Assembly: GCA_037131955.1 (NCBI GenBank)
Contig: JBAXQC010000002.1
Location: forward strand, 1 to 64,000
Direction: 5' to 3'
From: CAIMMJ01 sp037131955
Lineage (GTDB): Bacteria > Bacteroidota > Bacteroidia > UBA4408
Length of the DNA stretch: 64,000 nt
Below are positions 54,269 through 63,186 of the stretch, one piece after another (the first letter of the stretch is position 1; each line of letters begins with the position of its first letter). Both the position numbers and the translations under genes were made by a program. The notes below the pieces were generated by a model. It did not search any database, was not told the origin of the DNA, and saw nothing but the letters and a program-made list of their open reading frames with translations.

Positions 54269-55375
54269 ATGAAAAAAGTTTTAACCGTATTTTTAATTGC
54301 AGGTTTGGTAATAGTATTTATTTGGACATTGTATTTTTTGTATAAAAAATCAGAGAAAGTGCCTATAAAATACAAAATAGAAAAACCATTTAAGACAGAT
54401 ATTATAAAAAAAGCAATCGCAACAGGCACCGTAATTCCTCGCAAAGAAGTGCTTATAAAGTCTAATGTTTCGGGTATTGTAGAAAAAATATTTGTGCAAG
54501 CCGGAAAAAATATAAACGTAGGTGACATTATTGCAAAAATAAAAATCATACCCGATATGGTTTCTGTTAACGAAGCAGAGAATAGATTGGCAAGAGCAAA
54601 AATTAGTTTAGATCAAAACAAAGTAGAGTTAGACAGAATTCAAAAATTAGTTGAGAAAGAAGTGTTGCCCAAAACAGATTTTATTGTGGCCGATAACAAT
54701 TATAAAAATTCTAAACAAGAACTAGAAGCTGCTGAAAATAACTTGCAACTGATAAAAGAAGGTGCAACAAAAAATAGCGGAACTGCTACCAATACTCTTA
54801 TAAAATCTACCATTAGGGGAATGATTTTGGATATTCCAATAAAGGAAGGAAACTCCGTTATCCAAAGCAATAATTTTAACGAAGGCACTACCATTGCCTC
54901 TATTGCCGATATGGGTCAAATGATTTTTGAAGGGAAAGTAGATGAATCTGAAGTAGGCAAATTAAAGCAAGGAATGAAATTAGTGATGACGGTTGGAGCA
55001 ATAGAAAACATGAAGTTTGATGCTACTTTGGAATACATTTCTCCCAAAGGAATTGTAGAAAATGGCACTGTACAATTTCTAATTAAAGCTGCAGTTGATA
55101 TCGATAAATCCTACTTTTTAAGAGCTAACTATTCTGCCAATGCCGATATTGTATTGGACAAAAGAGAAAAAGTTTTGGCGTTAGAAGAAAGTGTTTTAAA
55201 ATTTTCGGGCGATAGCATTTATGTTGAAGTAGAAGAAAAGCAAGGAAAATATAAAAGAGTGAAAATTGAAACAGGAATTAGCGATGGAATAAATATTGAA
55301 GTATTGAAAGGATTAAACGGCAACGAAAAAATAAAAGGAAAAGAAGTAGTTGAGGAGATTAAAACAAATGAGTAA
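54269..55375 (+). CDS. periplasmic efflux adaptor (HlyD/MacA family)
   Basis: The 368-residue protein has an N-terminal membrane anchor (~5-26), a split lipoyl domain (ATGTVIPRKEVLIKSNVSGIV ... IRGMILDIPIKEGNSV), a coiled-coil hairpin (~100-160), and a beta-barrel (GKVDESEVGKLKQGM). It would normally join an inner-membrane ABC or RND pump to an outer-membrane channel, but neither is next to it. It is coupled to the NTPase gene by an 8-nt overlap. Confidence 0.9.
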   Translation: MKKVLTVFLIAGLVIVFIWTLYFLYKKSEKVPIKYKIEKPFKTDIIKKAIATGTVIPRKEVLIKSNVSGIVEKIFVQAGKNINVGDIIAKIKIIPDMVSVNEAENRLARAKISLDQNKVELDRIQKLVEKEVLPKTDFIVADNNYKNSKQELEAAENNLQLIKEGATKNSGTATNTLIKSTIRGMILDIPIKEGNSVIQSNNFNEGTTIASIADMGQMIFEGKVDESEVGKLKQGMKLVMTVGAIENMKFDATLEYISPKGIVENGTVQFLIKAAVDIDKSYFLRANYSANADIVLDKREKVLALEESVLKFSGDSIYVEVEEKQGKYKRVKIETGISDGINIEVLKGLNGNEKIKGKEVVEEIKTNE

Positions 55376-55925
55376 AATTATTGGCGATTTCAATAATAAA
55401 ATTGTAATTACTGGTGGACCTGGATTTGGAAAATCATCTATTATATTAGAACTAGAAAAGCGTGGCTACAACTCACAACACGAAATATCCAGAAACATAA
55501 TTAAGGAACAATTAGACAATGGCGGAGACATTTTGCCTTGGAAAAATTTAAGTACTTTTAGTAGATTAGTTTTTGAAAAAAGAATTTTACAACACCAGGA
55601 AGCAGGGGAGGATAACTTTGTTTTTTTTGACAGAGGAATTCCTGATGTTGTAGCTTACATGATGAAAGATGAATTGGAATTGCCCGAAAAATATGTTCAT
55701 GCTTTAACGGAATACAACTACAACAATTTAGTTTTTATTACACCTGCATGGCAAGACATATTTGTGAACGATGCCGAAAGAAAAGAAGATTTTTTTAGTG
55801 CTTGCGAAATTCACAAAGTAATATTGGACACATATTTGCGTTTAGGTTATGAATTAGTTGAAATTCCAAAAGATACTATAGAAAAAAGAGTAGATTTTAT
55901 TTTGGATAAATTGCCAAAATTATGA
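55368..55925 (+). CDS. AAA_28-type NTPase/kinase
   Basis: From the ATG at 55368 (not the TTG at 55350) the protein has 185 residues. A P-loop GGPGFGKSS lies at 16-24, followed by HEISRNIIKEQ, FFDRGIPDVVAYM (Asp-Arg pair) and EIPKDTIEKRVDFIL. The AAA_28 family resembles small-molecule kinases such as NadR and thymidylate kinase-like enzymes. The substrate is unknown. It overlaps the adaptor gene by 8 nt and the Kazal gene by 4 nt. Confidence 0.85.
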   Translation: MSKIIGDFNNKIVITGGPGFGKSSIILELEKRGYNSQHEISRNIIKEQLDNGGDILPWKNLSTFSRLVFEKRILQHQEAGEDNFVFFDRGIPDVVAYMMKDELELPEKYVHALTEYNYNNLVFITPAWQDIFVNDAERKEDFFSACEIHKVILDTYLRLGYELVEIPKDTIEKRVDFILDKLPKL

Positions 55926-56407
55926 ATAGTTTAAAATTTGTATTTTGTTTTTTAATTCTTTCGCTGTTTGTAAAAGCACAAAATCAAACTGGGGGATGTA
56001 TTGATTCTACAAGAATACAGGTAGGACAAGGATTTTGTACCACTAATTTTGAACCTGTTTGTGGCTGCAACAATGTTACCTATAACAACGATTGTATTGC
56101 TATTTCGCAGGGACTAAATAGTTATGTGCAAGGTCCATGTGAACCAATTGCCGCGAATTTTTTTCCCAACCCACTTACAACAAATACATTGTCGCTAGAC
56201 GTAATTTTAAAGAATCCTGACTTTGGTGTTACTGTATTTATTACAGATTTATTTGGTAAGTATTATTATTATCAAAAATTTAATGGATTTAATAGACAAA
56301 TTGTAACAATTAACGCAGGAACGTTTGAAGGTGGAATGTATTTAGTTGTATTGCAAAACAATAATTTTTCGCTCACTAAAAAAATTGTAGTACCGGTGTT
56401 GAGGTAG
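55922..56407 (+). CDS. Kazal-type protease-inhibitor domain with T9SS sorting domain
   Basis: The 161-residue protein has a signal peptide (1-20, ending VKAQ), a Kazal-like unit with six cysteines (C26, C39, C47, C49, C58, C73; PVCGCNNVTYNNDC is the core), and a T9SS type A domain (FFPNPLTTNTLSL, ITDLFGKYYYYQKF, GGMYLVVLQ). It would be displayed or released as a serine-protease inhibitor. Its ATG overlaps the NTPase stop as ATGA, so it is the last gene of this operon. Confidence 0.88.
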   Translation: MNSLKFVFCFLILSLFVKAQNQTGGCIDSTRIQVGQGFCTTNFEPVCGCNNVTYNNDCIAISQGLNSYVQGPCEPIAANFFPNPLTTNTLSLDVILKNPDFGVTVFITDLFGKYYYYQKFNGFNRQIVTINAGTFEGGMYLVVLQNNNFSLTKKIVVPVLR

Positions 56408-56418
56408 AAAAAATTTAA

Positions 56419-56455
56419 CACAAAGATTACAATGGGTTTCACAAAGTTCACAAGG
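56419..56455. repeat. short CACAAAG direct repeats
   Basis: CACAAAG occurs at 56419-56425 and 56440-56446, with a variant CACAAGG at 56449-56455, followed by a T run. This type of short repeat is seen in many intergenic gaps of Bacteroidota genomes; its role is unknown. It lies between convergent operons. Confidence 0.3.
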
Positions 56456-56470
56456 TTTTTTGTTTCTCTT

Positions 56471-58051
56471 CTAAAACTGAAAATAAATAAAAGGCTGAAT
56501 GGCGGAAGATTTTACTTGTATAAAAATATACACTACACACACAATTAAAATTGACTGAACTAGTAATGGCATTTTAGAAATTAGATTTTCAATTTTTACA
56601 TCAACTTGTTGCGGGATAAAATGAATAAGATACCCAAAAAGTATAAAAAGAAAAACTAGTTTGTAGGAGGTTATGATATCAAAAAATAAGAATCCAGAAA
56701 AGTTTGTAAAAACCTGATTTATTAGGCTCCACGCCACTTCAAATGAGCTTGCTCTAAAAAATATCCAACAAAAGGCAACAAAATGAAAGGTAAGTATTCC
56801 ACCTAAAATTTTAAATAATGATGGATTTAACTTTCTAGTGATGGGTTCAAACAATTTTTCAAACGCCAAGGCTAAACCGTGCAATGCACCCCAAAAAATA
56901 AACTTCCAAGAAGCGCCGTGCCACAGCCCACCCAGCAACATAGTAACAAATAAATTTATGTATTGTCTTAGTTTTCCTTTTCTATTTCCACCTAATGGAA
57001 TGTATAAATAATCTCGCAACCAGCTAGAAAGTGAAATATGCCATCGTCGCCAGAATTCTGTAATGCTTGTGCTGATGTATGGAACATTAAAATTATTGGG
57101 TAATTTAAATCCAATTAACAAAGCAATTCCTAAAGCCAGGTCTGTGTAACCCGAAAAGTCGCAATAGATTTGCAGAGTATATCCATAAACACCAAGAAGA
57201 TTCTCTACACCTGAATACAAGGTGGGATTGTCAAATATTCTATCCACAAAATTTAAGCTGATATAATCAGAGATAATTGCTTTTTTTACAATCCCAGAAA
57301 GTATCAAAAACACGCCACTGCCAATTTCTGATTTTGATGGAATGTGTAAATTTTTTATTTGCGGAAATAGCTCGTTTGGTCTTACAATTGGTCCAGCAAC
57401 TAAATGAGGAAAAAATGAAACATAAAAACAAAAGTCTAATAAATTTTTTTCAGGCTCTGCTTTTTTGGTATATACATCCGCCAAATAGCTTATCAATTCA
57501 AAAGTATAGAAGGAAATTCCCAAGGGTAAGAATATGTTTTGAGGAGTAATTCCAGATTCAAAAATTGAATTAATAGATTCTATAATAAAATTAAAATACT
57601 TGTAATAACTGAGTAACAGCAAAAGGACAATTATTCCAAAAGCACTTAAAAATTTTCTTAATTTATTATTTTCAATTCTTCCCATGCTAAGTGCCAATGC
57701 AAAAACAAAAACAGTTGTTGCCAACATCAAAATAAAAAAGTATCCACTGCTTTTGTAATAAAAATAAACAGAGGCAATAACAATCCAGGCATTACGAAGG
57801 ATTTTATTTGTTTGCAATGGGGTGTTGATGAGCAGAAAAACAAAAAAGAAAATCAAAAAAAATCCACTGTTAAACAACAAAGGAGCTTTTGAATTATAGC
57901 TGAGTTGCCCTTTAAAATCAGTCCACAATTTATTAAGCCATAAAATACTTTCAGGTGAAACAAAACAAAGCATTTTTTGAAAACTATTCCAAAACCATGA
58001 AGAGAATATAGCAAATTTACTGTTAATGGCGATCATATTTTTTATATTCAA
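56471..58051 (-). CDS. MBOAT family O-acyltransferase (AlgI/PatA-like)
   Basis: MBOAT proteins move acetyl groups across the inner membrane to acetylate surface polymers. The 526 residues have about twelve membrane segments and the signature FFPHLVAGPIVRPNELFPQI near 230-249, WRRWHISLSSWLRDYLYIPL, and the catalytic-His region GGLWHGASWKFIFWGALHG. The N-terminus overlaps the SGNH gene by 29 nt; ATG 58036 is an alternative start. It is the last gene of the SGNH-SGNH-MBOAT operon. Confidence 0.93.
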   Translation of the reverse strand: MNIKNMIAINSKFAIFSSWFWNSFQKMLCFVSPESILWLNKLWTDFKGQLSYNSKAPLLFNSGFFLIFFFVFLLINTPLQTNKILRNAWIVIASVYFYYKSSGYFFILMLATTVFVFALALSMGRIENNKLRKFLSAFGIIVLLLLLSYYKYFNFIIESINSIFESGITPQNIFLPLGISFYTFELISYLADVYTKKAEPEKNLLDFCFYVSFFPHLVAGPIVRPNELFPQIKNLHIPSKSEIGSGVFLILSGIVKKAIISDYISLNFVDRIFDNPTLYSGVENLLGVYGYTLQIYCDFSGYTDLALGIALLIGFKLPNNFNVPYISTSITEFWRRWHISLSSWLRDYLYIPLGGNRKGKLRQYINLFVTMLLGGLWHGASWKFIFWGALHGLALAFEKLFEPITRKLNPSLFKILGGILTFHFVAFCWIFFRASSFEVAWSLINQVFTNFSGFLFFDIITSYKLVFLFILFGYLIHFIPQQVDVKIENLISKMPLLVQSILIVCVVYIFIQVKSSAIQPFIYFQF

Positions 58052-59258
58052 ACATCAATGCTTCATACAACAATAAACCTTGCAATTCATAGCCAGCCCT
58101 GTTTAAATGAAGCTTGTCCTTAGAAGTTAAGCCCTTATAAAACCATTTATTGATTGCTCCAAATCCACCCATTACTTTTTGTAAATCGTAAAAGGCAATG
58201 TTGTTTGCTTTGGCATAATTCTCTAAAGCTTTGCTTGCTTTTCCATTATTCTTGTTTTTGTATTTGTACTTTTTATTTGCATCGCCTGGTCCAGTAAGTA
58301 AAAATGTGCAATTAGGATGCAAAACTTTTAGTTTTTTTATCAAAGAATCTGCAGAGGAAATGAACTCTGCATCGTTGTAATTTTTGGCATAAGCTTCATT
58401 AGTTCCTAACGAAATAATAATGAGTTGTGGGGACAAAAAAGCACTTTCTAAAATAAAATCAGTGGCAGAATTATAATGCCTAAATTCTGCGCCATTGTTG
58501 CCTACCGAATGGTACAAAACGCCGGGATTATTGTTCATTAAATTTATTCCATGTAAAATAAATCCAGCTGAATCTGATAATCCATTGTTGGGATTTTCGA
58601 AAGCCAAACCTAAAACAGTTTGATTACTTGGGTAACAAAAATTTAAAGGACCATTTAACTCTCTTGATGGACATTGATTTGCAATTGGTTTTGAAGCACT
58701 ATCAATAATTACAGGCACAAGATTATTTTCTGTTTGTTTGTAAAAAATCTGTATTTGATTAAAACAATTAAATGAGCTGTCGTTATAATTTAGTTCAAGA
58801 AACAGTTTTGCATTTTGATTTTTAGTGAAAATAGAAATTCCACAAATGCCAATGTTTAACGTATCTTTTTGATTGACAATTCTTCTGCTTTTCCATTTTA
58901 CATTGGATGAACTTTTATAACAAAAAGATTCATTGGTTCGAGCAATTTTATTGGGGAAAATTAAACCTCTTCCGGCATTGCCAAATTTCTGTTGTAACTT
59001 GTTTCTCATAAATTCTGGAAAATAATCTGCTTGAATGTGCGAATCGCCAATGTGCAGGACTGAAACGTTGTTCAAGTCTTTTTTCTCCAAACTTTTTAAT
59101 CGTTCAAAAAAGTAGTTTAAACTTTCTGAGTTAGCAATAATATTATCTTTTGTATTTAAAAACGGATATTTTTTTTGCAGAGAATCTATTGTTTGTGAAT
59201 AAGAAATAAATGAAAAACAAAGAAGCAGGAAGGAGGAATAAATTATTTTTTTTGCCAT
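58023..59258 (-). CDS. secreted SGNH/GDSL hydrolase-family protein
   Basis: The 411-residue protein has a signal peptide (ending SYS), the block I LHIGDSHIQAD near 69-79 (nucleophile Ser73), block III-like SLGTNEA, and block V DKLHLNRAGYEL with the Asp-x-x-His pair. The domain layout is that of the AlgX/PatB-like O-acetyltransferases or esterases that act on the polymer in the periplasm. It overlaps both neighbours (29 and 16 nt). Confidence 0.88.
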   Translation of the reverse strand: MAKKIIYSSFLLLCFSFISYSQTIDSLQKKYPFLNTKDNIIANSESLNYFFERLKSLEKKDLNNVSVLHIGDSHIQADYFPEFMRNKLQQKFGNAGRGLIFPNKIARTNESFCYKSSSNVKWKSRRIVNQKDTLNIGICGISIFTKNQNAKLFLELNYNDSSFNCFNQIQIFYKQTENNLVPVIIDSASKPIANQCPSRELNGPLNFCYPSNQTVLGLAFENPNNGLSDSAGFILHGINLMNNNPGVLYHSVGNNGAEFRHYNSATDFILESAFLSPQLIIISLGTNEAYAKNYNDAEFISSADSLIKKLKVLHPNCTFLLTGPGDANKKYKYKNKNNGKASKALENYAKANNIAFYDLQKVMGGFGAINKWFYKGLTSKDKLHLNRAGYELQGLLLYEALMFEYKKYDRH

Positions 59259-60598
59259 AGTGCGTAATTATTTTTTAATGAATTAAAAATTAAATTAGAT
59301 ACTTTTTTGGAGCCTCTAAAATTAAGATGTGTGTAATCTTTGTTGGCAAGCGGATTGATGCTATCTGCCCATAAAACCATAGAGTTATACCCTCCCATAG
59401 ATTGATATAAATTAAAGAAGGCCATGTTTTTTTCTTTTGCTAAATACTCTTGCATTTCTACCAAACTTTCTAATGAAGGTATGGTTTCGTAAATGCCTTC
59501 TTGGTTCACATAACTTTTATCGCTTACGCTTACAATTAAAAAGCTTGCATCTGGGAAAGCTCTTTTAAAATAGGATAACATTTTTTGCATTCCTATTTTG
59601 TACCAATTGTAATCTTGGCTTTTTTCTGAAATAACATTTAAGCCGTAATGGATGATAATTAAATCGTATTTAATTTTTTCTTGACATGCTTTTAATAAAT
59701 CTAAAGGAATTTTTGTGAGAGGCAATCCTGAATTTCCTCTAAAAGCAAAATTGTCTAAAATAAATCCTGAGTCACTCTCAAAGCTGCAGCCATAAATAGG
59801 AAATTTTTCACTGGCAGAGATTTCCATTTTTATTTTTTTGAAATCAAATTTATTTCCAAGCGTAAACTCATTAAATATATCTGTACCCGTTAAATTGGTT
59901 GTGCTGTCTCTTTTATTAAAATTCAATTTCAAGCTAAAATCTTTGTTCGTTTTTCCATAGAATAATCGAAAGTTTTTTAATGAATTTAGTTTTTCTTTAT
60001 ACACTGCTGTATATTCTGCGTAAGCAGTTTGGCTTGTATTTGCTATATAAGTATAACCCGAAATTCCTGGTGGAAATTCTGTGTTTCTTTTGTAATCCAC
60101 CAAATTTGTATTGCTCCAATTTTCAGAAAATTTGTGGATTATGGTTTGCCTAAATCCTGCAGTAATACTGGTTATTGGAACAAATCCAACACCCGAGCCA
60201 CCCAACCAATCCTGAAAACTTCTTCGCAAATCTTGTGTAACTAAATCACCTTCTATCATTGAATCTCCAAAGTAAGCAACTCTTATTTTCTTTTGCTTAT
60301 TTTTTATTTTTTCAAAGAATAACTCAATGTTTTTTATTGAATCTGTACCAAAATCTTTCAGGAAAATGGTATCGTTTAATACAATTTTCTTAAGTGTATC
60401 AATGGTACTAACTTTTATAGGTAACGCAACTTTATTTTTTTTAGAACGTGTTTTTGTTTTTTTTTCTTCCATAAAAATGGAGTACAAGTAACTAGACTTC
60501 TTTAAGTTTTTTATACGATAGAATCTTATAAAAAATTCAGATGCAAGAATAAAAACAAACAAAAGTGTAACTAAAAGTAAGGGCTTATAGCGGTTCAA
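59243..60598 (-). CDS. membrane-anchored SGNH/GDSL hydrolase-family protein
   Basis: The 451-residue protein has an N-terminal membrane anchor (~7-26), a basic linker (KKTKTRSKKNK), and an SGNH domain with AYFGDSMIEGD near 108-118 (Ser113), IIHYGLNV and DYTHLNFRGS (Asp-x-x-His). The start is TTG at 60598; the first Met would cut off the anchor. It is the first gene of the operon and overlaps the second SGNH gene by 16 nt. It is a paralogue that probably shares a substrate with that gene. Confidence 0.85.
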   Translation of the reverse strand: MNRYKPLLLVTLLFVFILASEFFIRFYRIKNLKKSSYLYSIFMEEKKTKTRSKKNKVALPIKVSTIDTLKKIVLNDTIFLKDFGTDSIKNIELFFEKIKNKQKKIRVAYFGDSMIEGDLVTQDLRRSFQDWLGGSGVGFVPITSITAGFRQTIIHKFSENWSNTNLVDYKRNTEFPPGISGYTYIANTSQTAYAEYTAVYKEKLNSLKNFRLFYGKTNKDFSLKLNFNKRDSTTNLTGTDIFNEFTLGNKFDFKKIKMEISASEKFPIYGCSFESDSGFILDNFAFRGNSGLPLTKIPLDLLKACQEKIKYDLIIIHYGLNVISEKSQDYNWYKIGMQKMLSYFKRAFPDASFLIVSVSDKSYVNQEGIYETIPSLESLVEMQEYLAKEKNMAFFNLYQSMGGYNSMVLWADSINPLANKDYTHLNFRGSKKVSNLIFNSLKNNYALWQKK

Positions 60599-60666
60599 GA
60601 AAAACTAGAAAATAGAAGAATTTGAATAATTTATATTAGAAAATAATTAAGAGTAATTAAAAATAT

Positions 60667-61854
60667 TTAATGTTGAACGATGAATTTTAAACCTTTATTT
60701 TTTCCATCGTTAATAAAATATATTCCATTTTCAATAGTTGAAATATCTAAAATTCTTTGACCATTATTTACCTCTAAAATTAAGATTATTTTTCCTGTTA
60801 AATCACTCAAATAAATTTGTTTGAGTTTAGTTTTTATCGTTAAAAAGTTTGAGGCTGGATTTGGAAATAAGTTAATTTTGCTTTCTTCTACACCAATAGT
60901 CTCAATGGATGAAGCCCTGTAGTTTACAACATTTACTGAGATCATTTGAGAAGTTGGATTTAATTGGAAATAGGAGGTATCGCAATAGGAAGAAGTGCAA
61001 TTTTCACTGTCCGTAATTGTAACACAAATTTGATATTGACCAGCCTGTTGATAGATGTGTGAAGGATTGTTTGTTGTGTCTGAAGTTCCGTCGCCCCAGC
61101 TCCATACATAGCTGAATGGTGGCATTCCTGAATTTTGACTTACTGCTAAAAAATTTTGATTTGCAGGATCTTCGTTGTACAGATAAAAAAAGGCATTGCA
61201 AGGATATGAGCAACTTTGTATACCAGCTGGATAAAGAACAGTAGAATTTTGACTAAAACATCTCAACTGTGGACTTGGTGGACAAACAATACCACCCATA
61301 CTTGGTTCTAACAAACCAAATGTGGATCCAATTCCCTCAATATAATAAATTTGATAAGTTTGATTGGTTAACCACCTTTTTCTGTAACTATTTCCAATTA
61401 AAACTGAATCAATAGATAACACTACATCTGGTTGAAAAAAATCTCCATTTGAAAGAAAACTTTTAACTGTGTCGCCAATTTCCAATGTAAAATCGTATAA
61501 TAACGTGTCTCTATTATTGTATCTATAATATACTTTTTTTTGCAATGTATCTTGCCTTATTAATCCTGCAAAATAACCTGGCACGCTATAGGTTTCAAAT
61601 CCACCGCACATATATGCTCTATGTATAACTTGAGGAACAACTATCCTACTGTAAACAGTATCATTAATAATTTCTTCTCCTTGCATTTGAAAAGAATGGT
61701 TTGCAGTATTGTAACCAAAAGACATTGGTCCGCAACCTGTGGGTCTAATTACGTTCCAAACTGCCCCAGAATCAGGGAATGGATGATAGATTGAAGTTTG
61801 AGAAAAACAAAAAACAGCATTAAATATTAGTAGAGCAAGAAAATATTTTTTCAT
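60667..61854 (-). CDS. PKD-domain secreted protein with T9SS sorting domain
   Basis: The 395-residue protein has a signal peptide (1-18, ending CFSQ), a middle region of unknown fold (~20-215) with several cysteines, a PKD domain near 225-300 (YVWSWGDGTSDTTNNPSHIY, GQYQICVTITD), and a T9SS type A domain (NLFPNPASNFLTI, LSDLTGKIIL, NGIYFI). Surface exposure is expected. The middle region resembles no enzyme I can name. TATATTTA (61879-61886) is a seven-of-eight promoter match. Confidence 0.88.
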   Translation of the reverse strand: MKKYFLALLIFNAVFCFSQTSIYHPFPDSGAVWNVIRPTGCGPMSFGYNTANHSFQMQGEEIINDTVYSRIVVPQVIHRAYMCGGFETYSVPGYFAGLIRQDTLQKKVYYRYNNRDTLLYDFTLEIGDTVKSFLSNGDFFQPDVVLSIDSVLIGNSYRKRWLTNQTYQIYYIEGIGSTFGLLEPSMGGIVCPPSPQLRCFSQNSTVLYPAGIQSCSYPCNAFFYLYNEDPANQNFLAVSQNSGMPPFSYVWSWGDGTSDTTNNPSHIYQQAGQYQICVTITDSENCTSSYCDTSYFQLNPTSQMISVNVVNYRASSIETIGVEESKINLFPNPASNFLTIKTKLKQIYLSDLTGKIILILEVNNGQRILDISTIENGIYFINDGKNKGLKFIVQH

Positions 61855-61904
61855 AGTTTGTAGTTTTTATTAGATATGTAAATATACTAATTCTTTCAAT
61901 TTTT

Positions 61905-62651
61905 TTAGTATACGTGCTGACCTCCGTTTATGCTCATGTTTGCACCAGTTATAAAACTTGTTTGTTCGCTGGCCAAAAAGCTTACTAGATGTGCAACTTC
62001 GTGTGTGCCGCCTAATCTTCCGACTGGTATTTGAGCCACAATTTGTTCTCTTACTTTTTCTGGAACTGCCATTACCATATCTGTTCCTATGTATCCAGGA
62101 GAAACTGTATTTACTGTAATTCCATACTTTGCAACTTCCATGGCCAAAGTTTTTGTAAAGCCATGCATACCAGCTTTTGCAGCTGAATAATTGGCTTGTC
62201 CAAATTGTCCTCTTTGTCCATTTACTGAAGAAATATTTATTATTCTCCCAAAATTTCTTTCAATCATTCCATTTATAACATGCCTTGTGCAATTAAAAAC
62301 AGAGTTTAAATTTGAGTTGATTACTGCATGCCAATCTTCAGCCGACATTTTTGCAAATCGGCCGTCTCTGGTAATTCCTGCATTGTTTACGAGGGTATCT
62401 ATTTTTCCTATTTCATTTTCAATTTTTTGCACCATTTCGCCAACTGAATCAAAATTGGTTACATCGGCATAATAAATATCAACATCTATACCATGCGATT
62501 TTAATTCTTCATGCCAAGCTTTTGCTTTTTTTTCATCGCGATAATTTCCGATTACGTGAAACCCGTCTGCAAATAATTTCTTACACATTGCAGTTCCAAG
62601 CCCACCTGTGGCACCTGTTACCAATACTACTCTTTTGTTATTTTTATCCAT
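61905..62651 (-). CDS. phaB: acetoacetyl-CoA reductase-like SDR (PhaB/FabG family)
   Basis: The SDR makes (R)-3-hydroxybutyryl-CoA with NADPH. The 248 residues have the cofactor motif TGATGGLG at 12-19, NNAG at 89-92, and the catalytic triad S142, Y155 and K159 (NYSAAKAG). The stretch ISSVNGQRGQFGQANYSAAK is characteristic of PhaB rather than FabG. It lies 67 nt after the MaoC-type hydratase; together they could supply polyhydroxyalkanoate monomers. FabG function cannot be excluded. Confidence 0.88.
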   Translation of the reverse strand: MDKNNKRVVLVTGATGGLGTAMCKKLFADGFHVIGNYRDEKKAKAWHEELKSHGIDVDIYYADVTNFDSVGEMVQKIENEIGKIDTLVNNAGITRDGRFAKMSAEDWHAVINSNLNSVFNCTRHVINGMIERNFGRIINISSVNGQRGQFGQANYSAAKAGMHGFTKTLAMEVAKYGITVNTVSPGYIGTDMVMAVPEKVREQIVAQIPVGRLGGTHEVAHLVSFLASEQTSFITGANMSINGGQHVY

Positions 62652-62718
62652 GGCAAATATTTTCTATAAAGTTAAAAGAGAAAATGGATAAACAAAAATA
62701 ATGAAGATTAAAACATTG

Positions 62719-63123
62719 TTATTTAATCACATTTACGTTCATCACGCTTGCTTCGCCAACAGTTGTTGCCTTTTGAGTTTCGGGATCAATAATTTTAGTT
62801 TCAATTACTGCACGATTCTTTTCTAAATTTATTTCCTTTACGGTAAGGACCGCCTGATAAGTTTTTCCTGCATACATGGGTTTTAAGAACTGAATATTTT
62901 GCCCCAAATAAATAGTTCCTTCGCCAGGAAATAACGTTCCAAGAATCTTCGAAAACAAAGCAGCTCCAAGCATTCCATGCATAATTGGCACTTTAAACAT
63001 GGTAGTTGATGCATATTCTGCATTTATGTGCACCGGGTTGTTATCTCCAGTAACTCTTGCAAAATCTTCTACATCCTTTTGGCTGTAAAAAAAATCGTGT
63101 GTAAAGGTGTCGTTTAGTTTCAT
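62719..63123 (-). CDS. MaoC-family (R)-specific enoyl-CoA hydratase (PhaJ-like)
   Basis: From the ATG at 63123 the protein has 134 residues in a hotdog fold. The hydratase motif with catalytic Asp and His is D27-NNPV-H32, followed by VPIMHGMLGAALFS. The family hydrates enoyl-CoA to (R)-3-hydroxyacyl-CoA. A perfect -7 element lies between the upstream TTG (63168) and this ATG, which fixes the start. It is the first gene of the pair with phaB. Confidence 0.9.
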   Translation of the reverse strand: MKLNDTFTHDFFYSQKDVEDFARVTGDNNPVHINAEYASTTMFKVPIMHGMLGAALFSKILGTLFPGEGTIYLGQNIQFLKPMYAGKTYQAVLTVKEINLEKNRAVIETKIIDPETQKATTVGEASVMNVNVIK

Positions 63124-63143
63124 AGCTTTTTGATATATGGTGT

Positions 63144-63151
63144 CAAATGTA
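63144..63151 (-). promoter_or_regulatory. -7 promoter element TACATTTG
   Basis: A perfect TAnnTTTG on the minus strand, 20 nt before the PhaJ-like ATG. It is divergent to the glycoside hydrolase gene. Confidence 0.6.
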
Positions 63152-63186
63152 CATTTTTGTAAAAACAAATTATTACAATCAGTTCA

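Noticed and set aside
63124..63168. N-terminal extension of the PhaJ-like protein
   Set aside because: The -7 element (63144-63151) lies inside it and the hydratase fold starts at 63123.
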